A DNA stretch of 17,898 nt. It comes from an uncultured Paracoccus sp. GTDB lineage: Bacteria > Pseudomonadota > Alphaproteobacteria > Rhodobacterales > Rhodobacteraceae. The position numbers and the translations under genes are program-made. Location: NCBI GenBank assembly GCA_934533075.1, contig CAKTBJ010000047.1, positions 1 through 17,898 of the forward strand. Reading direction: 5' to 3'. This document shows positions 13,629 through 17,898 of the stretch, piece by piece. How positions within the stretch are numbered: position 1 is the stretch's first letter; the number at the start of each line of letters is the position of its first letter. The notes below the pieces were generated by a model, which searched no databases, had not been told where the DNA came from, and worked only from the letters and a program-made list of their open reading frames with translations.

Positions 13629-13657
13629 TTGCGTATCCGGCCCGGCGCCCTTATGTC
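13629..13657 (+). promoter_or_regulatory. Weak promoter candidate for the spermidine operon
   Basis: TTGCGT (13629-13634) and TATGTC (13652-13657) are 17 bases apart. Each matches the sigma70 consensus at only 3 of 6 positions. The spacing and position, about 60 bases before the nspC start, are the main support. Confidence 0.25.
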
Positions 13658-13716
13658 GGCCCGGTCCGCCGCGCCTGCCGCGCGCCCACGCCTTCCCGTG
13701 ACGAAAGGGTGTCCCG

Positions 13717-14817
13717 ATGCGCGAACCGCAAACCCCGTTCTACCTGATCGACCGCGCGGGCCTGCAACGCAACCTCGACCGCATCGCCCTGCTGCGCGAG
13801 ATTTCGGGGGCCAGGGCGCTGCTGGCGCTGAAATGCTTCGCGACCTGGTGCGTCTTCGACCAGATGCGCCCGTTCATGGACGGCACCACCTCGTCCTCGC
13901 TGTTCGAGCTGCGGCTGGGCCGCGAGAAATTCGGCAAGGAAACCCACGCCTATTCCGTGGCCTGGGCGGATCACGAGATCGACGAGGCCGTGGGCTATGC
14001 CGACAAGATCATCTTCAACAGCCTCGGCCAGCTGGACCGTTTCGCGGATCGCGCCGGCGCCATCACGCGCGGGCTGCGGCTGAATCCGCGCTTTTCGACC
14101 AGCGGTTTCGATCTGGCCGACCCGGCGCGGCCGTTCTCGCGGCTGGGCGAATGGGACCGGGCGCGGCTGGAAGCGGCCCTGGACCGCATCAGCGGCGTGA
14201 TGATCCATTACAATTGCGAGAACCGGGATTTCGCCCTGTTCGACCAGCAGCTTGCCCGGATCGAGGCCGAATTCGGCTGGCTGCTGGAACGCCTCGACTG
14301 GGTGTCCCTCGGCGGCGGCATCCATTTCACCGGCGACGGCTATCCGCTGGAGGCGCTGGGCACCCGCCTGCGCGCCTTTGCGGATCGCTTCGGCGTTCAG
14401 GTCTATCTGGAGCCGGGCGAGGCCAGCATCACCAACTCGACCACGCTGGAGGTCACGGTGCTGGACCTGCTGGACAACGGCAAGCGACTGGCCATCGTCG
14501 ACAGCAGCATCGAGGCGCATATGCTGGACCTGCTGATCTATCGCGAGCAGGCGAAACTGCCGCAGGACGGAACCCACGCCTATCAGATCGCCGGGAAGTC
14601 CTGCCTTGCCGGCGACATCTTCGGCGAGGCGCGCTTCCCGCAGCCGCTGAAGGTCGGCGACCGGATTTCGGTCGCGGATGCGGCGGGCTATACGATGGTC
14701 AAGAAGAACTGGTTCAACGGCGTCGCCATGCCGTCGATCTGCATCCGCGAACCGGACGGTTCCATCACCCCGGTCAGGCAATTCGGCTATGCGGATTACC
14801 GCGACAGCCTGTCCTGA
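13717..14817 (+). CDS. nspC: Carboxynorspermidine/carboxyspermidine decarboxylase
   Basis: This is a PLP enzyme of the alanine racemase-fold (fold III) decarboxylases. It removes CO2 from carboxyspermidine or carboxynorspermidine to give spermidine or norspermidine. It has 366 residues, the normal length. Seen: the PLP-binding lysine K39 in LALKCFATW, a glycine-rich phosphate loop SLGGGIHFTGDGY (197-209), EPGE (232-235), and the C-terminal active-site elements GKSCLAGDIFGE (C296, D300) and AAGYTMVKKNWFNG. The ATG at 13717 has AAAGGG 7 nt upstream. It is followed after 38 bases by the dehydrogenase that makes its substrate, so the two form one operon. In alphaproteobacteria without SpeE/SpeD this pair usually makes spermidine; norspermidine cannot be excluded. 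Confidence 0.94.
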   Translation: MREPQTPFYLIDRAGLQRNLDRIALLREISGARALLALKCFATWCVFDQMRPFMDGTTSSSLFELRLGREKFGKETHAYSVAWADHEIDEAVGYADKIIFNSLGQLDRFADRAGAITRGLRLNPRFSTSGFDLADPARPFSRLGEWDRARLEAALDRISGVMIHYNCENRDFALFDQQLARIEAEFGWLLERLDWVSLGGGIHFTGDGYPLEALGTRLRAFADRFGVQVYLEPGEASITNSTTLEVTVLDLLDNGKRLAIVDSSIEAHMLDLLIYREQAKLPQDGTHAYQIAGKSCLAGDIFGEARFPQPLKVGDRISVADAAGYTMVKKNWFNGVAMPSICIREPDGSITPVRQFGYADYRDSLS

Positions 14818-14855
14818 CCCCTTCCCCTGGCCTCTCATAAAAGGAGACCGTCGAA

Positions 14856-16088
14856 GTGACGAAGCCCAATATCCTCATCATCGGCGCCGGCGGCGTGGCG
14901 CAGGTCACGGCGCACAAGGTGGCGCAATGGCGCGCGGAATTCGGCGCGCTGCATATCGCCAGCCGCAGCCCAGCCAAGGCCGAGGCCATCGTCGCCGGCA
15001 TCAAGGCCAAGGGTCATCTGAAGGATGCCGGCATGGCGGTGCATGCGCTGGACGGCATGGACAAACCGGCGGTCGTCGCGCTGATCCGCAAGGTGCAGGC
15101 GGGCATCGTCATCAATGTCGGTTCGCCCTTCATCAACATGACCGTGCTGGAGGCCTGCATCGAGACCGGCGCCGCCTATATGGACACCGCCATCCACGAG
15201 GAGGCGGACAAGATCTGTGAAACCCCGCCCTGGTATGGCAATTACGAATGGAAGCGCCGCGCGGCCTGCGATGCGGCGGGGGTCACGGCGATCCTTGGCG
15301 TGGGTTTCGATCCGGGCGTGGTCAACGCCTATGCGCGTTTCGCCGAGGATGAATATTTCGACAAGATCGACAGCATCGACATCGTGGACATCAATGCCGG
15401 TTCGCATGGCCGTTATTTCGCCACGAATTTCGACCCGGAGATCAATTTCCGCGAATTCACCGGCACGGTCTATTCGTGGCAGGGCGGTGAATGGCGCGAG
15501 AACAGGATGTTCGAGGTCGGGCGCGAATGGGACCTGCCGGTCGTCGGCAAGCGCACCGCCTATCTCTCCGGCCATGACGAGATCCACAGCCTGTCCGCGC
15601 GCTACAAGGATGCCGATGTGCGCTTCTGGATGGGCTTCGGCGAGCATTACATCAACGTCTTCACGGTGCTGCAAAGCCTTGGCCTGCTGTCCGAACAGCC
15701 GGTGAAGACCGCCGAGGGGCTGGAAGTGGTGCCGCTGAAGGTGGTCAAGGCGGTGCTGCCCGACCCGGCCAGCCTCGCCCCGGATTACGAGGGCAAGACC
15801 TGCATCGGCGATCTGGTGAAGGGCACGCGCGACGGCAAGCCGGGCGAGGTGTTCATCTACAACGTCGCCGACCACAAGGCGGCCTTCGAGGAGGTCGGCA
15901 GCCAGGGCATCAGCTATACCGCCGGCGTGCCGCCGGTCGCCGCCGCCGTGCTGATCGCGCGCGGGGTCTGGGACGCCAAACGCATGGTCAATGTCGAGGA
16001 CCTGCCGGCGCGGCCCTTCCTGGAACTGCTGGGCGAGATGGGCCTGCCGACGCGGGTGATCGACGCCAGCGGCGATCATCCGATCTGA
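14856..16088 (+). CDS. Carboxy(nor)spermidine dehydrogenase (saccharopine dehydrogenase family)
   Basis: It reductively condenses putrescine (or diaminopropane) with aspartate beta-semialdehyde, using NADPH, to carboxyspermidine (or carboxynorspermidine), the substrate of the nspC product. It has 410 residues. The Rossmann opening ILIIGAGGVAQV carries GxGGxA (10-15), and ASRSPAKAEAI follows at the end of the second strand. The NVGSPFINMTVLEAC and GFDPGVVNAYARF segments are typical of this LYS1-like subgroup, and no bifunctional lysine-ketoglutarate reductase domain is present. Translation starts at GTG (14856) with AAGGAGA 8 nt ahead. The pairing with nspC decides the function, since a stand-alone saccharopine dehydrogenase would look similar. 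A strong terminator follows. Confidence 0.93.
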   Translation: MTKPNILIIGAGGVAQVTAHKVAQWRAEFGALHIASRSPAKAEAIVAGIKAKGHLKDAGMAVHALDGMDKPAVVALIRKVQAGIVINVGSPFINMTVLEACIETGAAYMDTAIHEEADKICETPPWYGNYEWKRRAACDAAGVTAILGVGFDPGVVNAYARFAEDEYFDKIDSIDIVDINAGSHGRYFATNFDPEINFREFTGTVYSWQGGEWRENRMFEVGREWDLPVVGKRTAYLSGHDEIHSLSARYKDADVRFWMGFGEHYINVFTVLQSLGLLSEQPVKTAEGLEVVPLKVVKAVLPDPASLAPDYEGKTCIGDLVKGTRDGKPGEVFIYNVADHKAAFEEVGSQGISYTAGVPPVAAAVLIARGVWDAKRMVNVEDLPARPFLELLGEMGLPTRVIDASGDHPI

Positions 16089-16116
16089 GGGCCGCAAGGC
16101 CCGAGGCGAAAGGTGC

Positions 16117-16142
16117 AAAGGGCGGGGTTTCCCCGCCCTTTT
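16117..16142 (+). terminator. Intrinsic terminator of the spermidine operon
   Basis: An 11-bp stem (16117-16127 with 16131-16141) has a TTT loop; its right arm ends in CCCGCCCTTTT. Because the left arm starts with AAA, the element can work in both directions. It lies 28 bases past the dehydrogenase stop. Confidence 0.85.
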
Positions 16143-16218
16143 CAACCGGGTTCTGGTCGTTGTGCCGGATGTCGCATAGGCTTTGCCCCTGCGGATACAC
16201 GGGCAGGCGGGGGCGGCC

Positions 16219-16527
16219 ATGACCATCAGGATGTTCTATCTGGCGATGGCCGTCATCGGAACGGTCGTTCCGTGGCTGCTGTTCGGGTCGTTCTTCGCGC
16301 GGCACGGGCCGGATGTGCCGCTGTTCGTCCGGTCGCTGTTCGTCAACGGCGCCGCTGGCGGGTTTTCGGCCGATGTGCTGATCTCGATCATCGTATTCTG
16401 GGTGTGGTCGTGGCGGGACGCGGCGCGGCATGGCGTGGCGCGCTGGTGGCTGGTGCTTCCGGCCAGCGCCCTTGTCGGGCTGTCGCTGGCCCTGCCGCTC
16501 TATCTCTATCTGCGCGAGAGGGATTGA
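16219..16527 (+). CDS. DUF2834 small membrane protein
   Basis: A 102-residue protein of unknown function that fits the DUF2834 family. It has an N-terminal hydrophobic helix (about 6-25, with AVIGTVVPWLLFGSF) and a short exposed loop with PLFVRSLFVNGAAGGFSADV. A second helix (about 52-66, IIVFWVW) and a third (about 76-98) follow, and it ends with LPLYLYLRERD. The order of these segments and the final YLYLRE are what I recognise. The ATG at 16219 is preceded by a G-rich stretch; earlier in-frame starts add residues without family character. It lies between the spermidine operon terminator and a REP-like inverted repeat, and faces folC. Nothing in the sequence indicates its job. Confidence 0.8.
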   Translation: MTIRMFYLAMAVIGTVVPWLLFGSFFARHGPDVPLFVRSLFVNGAAGGFSADVLISIIVFWVWSWRDAARHGVARWWLVLPASALVGLSLALPLYLYLRERD

Positions 16528-16530
16528 GAC

Positions 16531-16598
16531 GTAGGGTGCGTGCTTGCACGCACCTTGCGGCGATGCGCGGGAATGGTGCGTGCAAGCACGCACCCTAC
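16531..16598. repeat. REP-like inverted repeat at the 3' ends of the DUF2834 gene and folC
   Basis: Two 24-base arms (16531-16554 and 16575-16598) are perfect reverse complements separated by 20 bases. Each arm is itself a hairpin, GGTGCGTGC / GCACGCACC with a 2-base centre (TT or AA), preceded or followed by the GTAGG / CCTAC tip. This architecture (GTAGGG tip plus self-complementary arm, placed in a convergent gap) resembles REP/BIME elements. The folC stop codon (16595-16597) falls inside the right arm. It can also act as a two-way terminator. Confidence 0.85.
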
Positions 16599-17863
16599 CC
16601 GTTGTCGCGTAGCACCTGCCCGGCCAGATAGAGCGAACCGCAGATCAATATCCGTGCGCCCGGATGGGCCTGCGCCAGCCGCGCCACCGCCTCCAGCGCG
16701 GAAGGGGCCACGGAGGCCGCCAGCCCCGCCGACGCGGCGGCCTCGGCGGTGGCTTCGGCGGGCAGGGTGGCGGCCTCGCCGGGGATGGCGACGGCGGTCA
16801 GGGTCTCGGCCACCTTCGCCATCGGGCGCATGTAGCCGGCCACGTCCTTGGTGTTCAGCATGCCGCAGACCAGATGCAGGGGCCGCGCGGGACGCATCGC
16901 GGCCAAGGTCGCCGCCACCGCCTCGCCGCCGGCGGGGTTGTGGCCGCCGTCCAGCCACAGCTCGCAGCCTTTCGCGGCCTCGACCAGCGGGCCACGGGTC
17001 AGGCGCTGCATCCGCGCCGGCCATTCGGCATTCTCGACCGCACCCCGGCAGGCGGCCTCATCCGCGCCCAACGCCCGCAGGGCGGCCAGCGCCGTGCCGG
17101 CATTGTCGATCTGGTGCGGGCCGATCAGGCGCGGCAAGGGCAGGTCCAGCAGCCCGCTGCCGTCCTGAAAGACCAGCGCATCGCCCTCGCGCCGTGAATC
17201 CCAGTCCTGCCCGCCGATGGAGAGCGGCGCACCGATCTCCGTCGCGCGCGCCTCGATCACATCGCGCGCCTCGGGCTGCTGGCGGGCGATGACCGCAGGA
17301 CGGCCCGGCTTGAGGATGCCGGCCTTCTCGAACGCGATCCTGGCCAGCGTATCGCCCAGATATTGCGTGTGATCTATGCTGACCGGCGTGATCACGCACA
17401 GGCGGGGATCGTCGATGACATTGGTGGCGTCGAAGCGCCCGCCAAGCCCGACCTCCAGCAGCACCCAATCCGCCGGCACCCGCGCGAAGGCCACGAAAGC
17501 CGCCGCCGTGGTCACTTCGAAGAAGGTGATCGGCTGGCCGGCATTGGCGGCCTCGACTTCCTCCAGCACGGCCGCGAGGTCGGTGTCGGAGATCAGCCCC
17601 CCCGCCACCCGGATGCGCTCGTTGAAGCGCGCCAGATGCGGCGAGGTATAGGCGTGGACGTGCGCCCCCCCGGCCTCCAGCCCGGCGCGGATCATCGCCT
17701 GGGTGCTGCCCTTGCCGTTCGTCCCGGCGATGTGGATCACCGGCGGCAGGCGGCGTTCGGGATGGCCCAGATCGGCCAGCAGCCGGCGCATACGGTCCAG
17801 CGACAGGTCGATCAGCTTGGGATGCAGCGCGGTCAGCCGCTCCAGAATCGCATCGACGGGCAT
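16595..17863 (-). CDS. folC: Bifunctional dihydrofolate synthase / folylpolyglutamate synthase
   Basis: This cytoplasmic ATP-dependent ligase adds glutamate to dihydropteroate and then to tetrahydrofolates. It has 422 residues, the usual length. Seen: the LSLDRMRRLLADLG opening, the P-loop GTNGKGST (47-54), TSPHLARFNERIRV, the EVGLGGRFDATNV block, the SIDHTQYLGDTLARIAFEKAGI Mur-ligase segment, and DGGHNPAGG in the C-terminal domain. The ATG directly follows the stop codon of the upstream minus-strand gene (TAA then ATG, no bases between), a sign of translational coupling. Its TAG stop lies in a REP-like arm, so the repeat inserted at, or defines, the exact 3' end of the frame. Confidence 0.95.
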   Translation of the reverse strand: MPVDAILERLTALHPKLIDLSLDRMRRLLADLGHPERRLPPVIHIAGTNGKGSTQAMIRAGLEAGGAHVHAYTSPHLARFNERIRVAGGLISDTDLAAVLEEVEAANAGQPITFFEVTTAAAFVAFARVPADWVLLEVGLGGRFDATNVIDDPRLCVITPVSIDHTQYLGDTLARIAFEKAGILKPGRPAVIARQQPEARDVIEARATEIGAPLSIGGQDWDSRREGDALVFQDGSGLLDLPLPRLIGPHQIDNAGTALAALRALGADEAACRGAVENAEWPARMQRLTRGPLVEAAKGCELWLDGGHNPAGGEAVAATLAAMRPARPLHLVCGMLNTKDVAGYMRPMAKVAETLTAVAIPGEAATLPAEATAEAAASAGLAASVAPSALEAVARLAQAHPGARILICGSLYLAGQVLRDNG

Positions 17864-17898
17864 TTATTTTGCCGGCTTGGCGGGGGTCAGCGGGGCCG
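17864..17898 (-). CDS. accD: C-terminal end of an upstream gene, probably acetyl-CoA carboxylase beta subunit
   Basis: Only ten codons and the TAA stop are inside the window, reading APLTPAKPAK. The identity is inferred from position: accD commonly precedes folC in proteobacteria, and its C-terminus is often a Pro/Ala/Lys-rich tail. The sequence alone does not prove it. Confidence 0.45.
   Translation of the reverse strand, partial: APLTPAKPAK

Noticed and set aside
14835..16226. 463-codon minus-strand frame opposite the dehydrogenase gene
   Set aside because: Antisense shadow of a gene with clear Rossmann and family motifs; it would also read through the operon terminator.

Overview
The window is 17.9 kb of very GC-rich bacterial DNA. 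Its gene content points to an alphaproteobacterium of the Rhodobacteraceae, most likely Paracoccus or a close relative. The signs are a D-3-hydroxybutyrate dehydrogenase paired with a patatin-like hydrolase, spermidine synthesis by the carboxyspermidine route, a YejA-type Tat-exported binding protein, and folC directly behind what looks like the end of accD. The genus is inferred from gene content and composition; no marker gene is present.

Left part (1-6.7 kb). The window opens inside argF (ornithine carbamoyltransferase, + strand). It converges on a minus-strand pair encoding a type I secretion ABC exporter (PrtD class) and its HlyD-type adaptor, whose reading frames overlap by ATGA. Behind them on the same strand lie a bifunctional class A penicillin-binding protein and a small CsbD-like protein with an acidic tail.

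Middle (6.7-11.1 kb). A minus-strand peptide-type solute-binding protein with a Tat signal stands without its permease genes. A 12-C homopolymer sits just past its stop codon. Between this gene and bdhA is the best non-coding candidate of the window: a sigma70-like promoter, a 7-bp hairpin and a textbook intrinsic terminator, about 75 nt in all, pointing to a small RNA on the + strand. bdhA and a patatin-like hydrolase follow on the + strand, separated by strong GC hairpins.

Right part (11.1-17.9 kb). A gene-free block of 1.15 kb holds a tandem repeat of 291-292 bp: two full copies, a partial third copy and a remnant of an older one. Four + strand genes follow: an EmrE-class SMR transporter, a beta-keto acid cleavage enzyme (BKACE/DUF849), carboxy(nor)spermidine decarboxylase (nspC) and carboxy(nor)spermidine dehydrogenase. 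The last two convert putrescine plus aspartate semialdehyde to spermidine and form one operon, ended by a strong terminator. A DUF2834 membrane protein then converges on folC. The two genes are separated by a REP-like inverted repeat whose right arm supplies the folC stop codon. The window ends in the last codons of a minus-strand gene that is probably accD.

No complete novel system was found. The items most worth a second look are the candidate sRNA, the 291-bp tandem repeats, the REP-like element at the folC stop, and the polyamine/BKACE/SMR neighbourhood.
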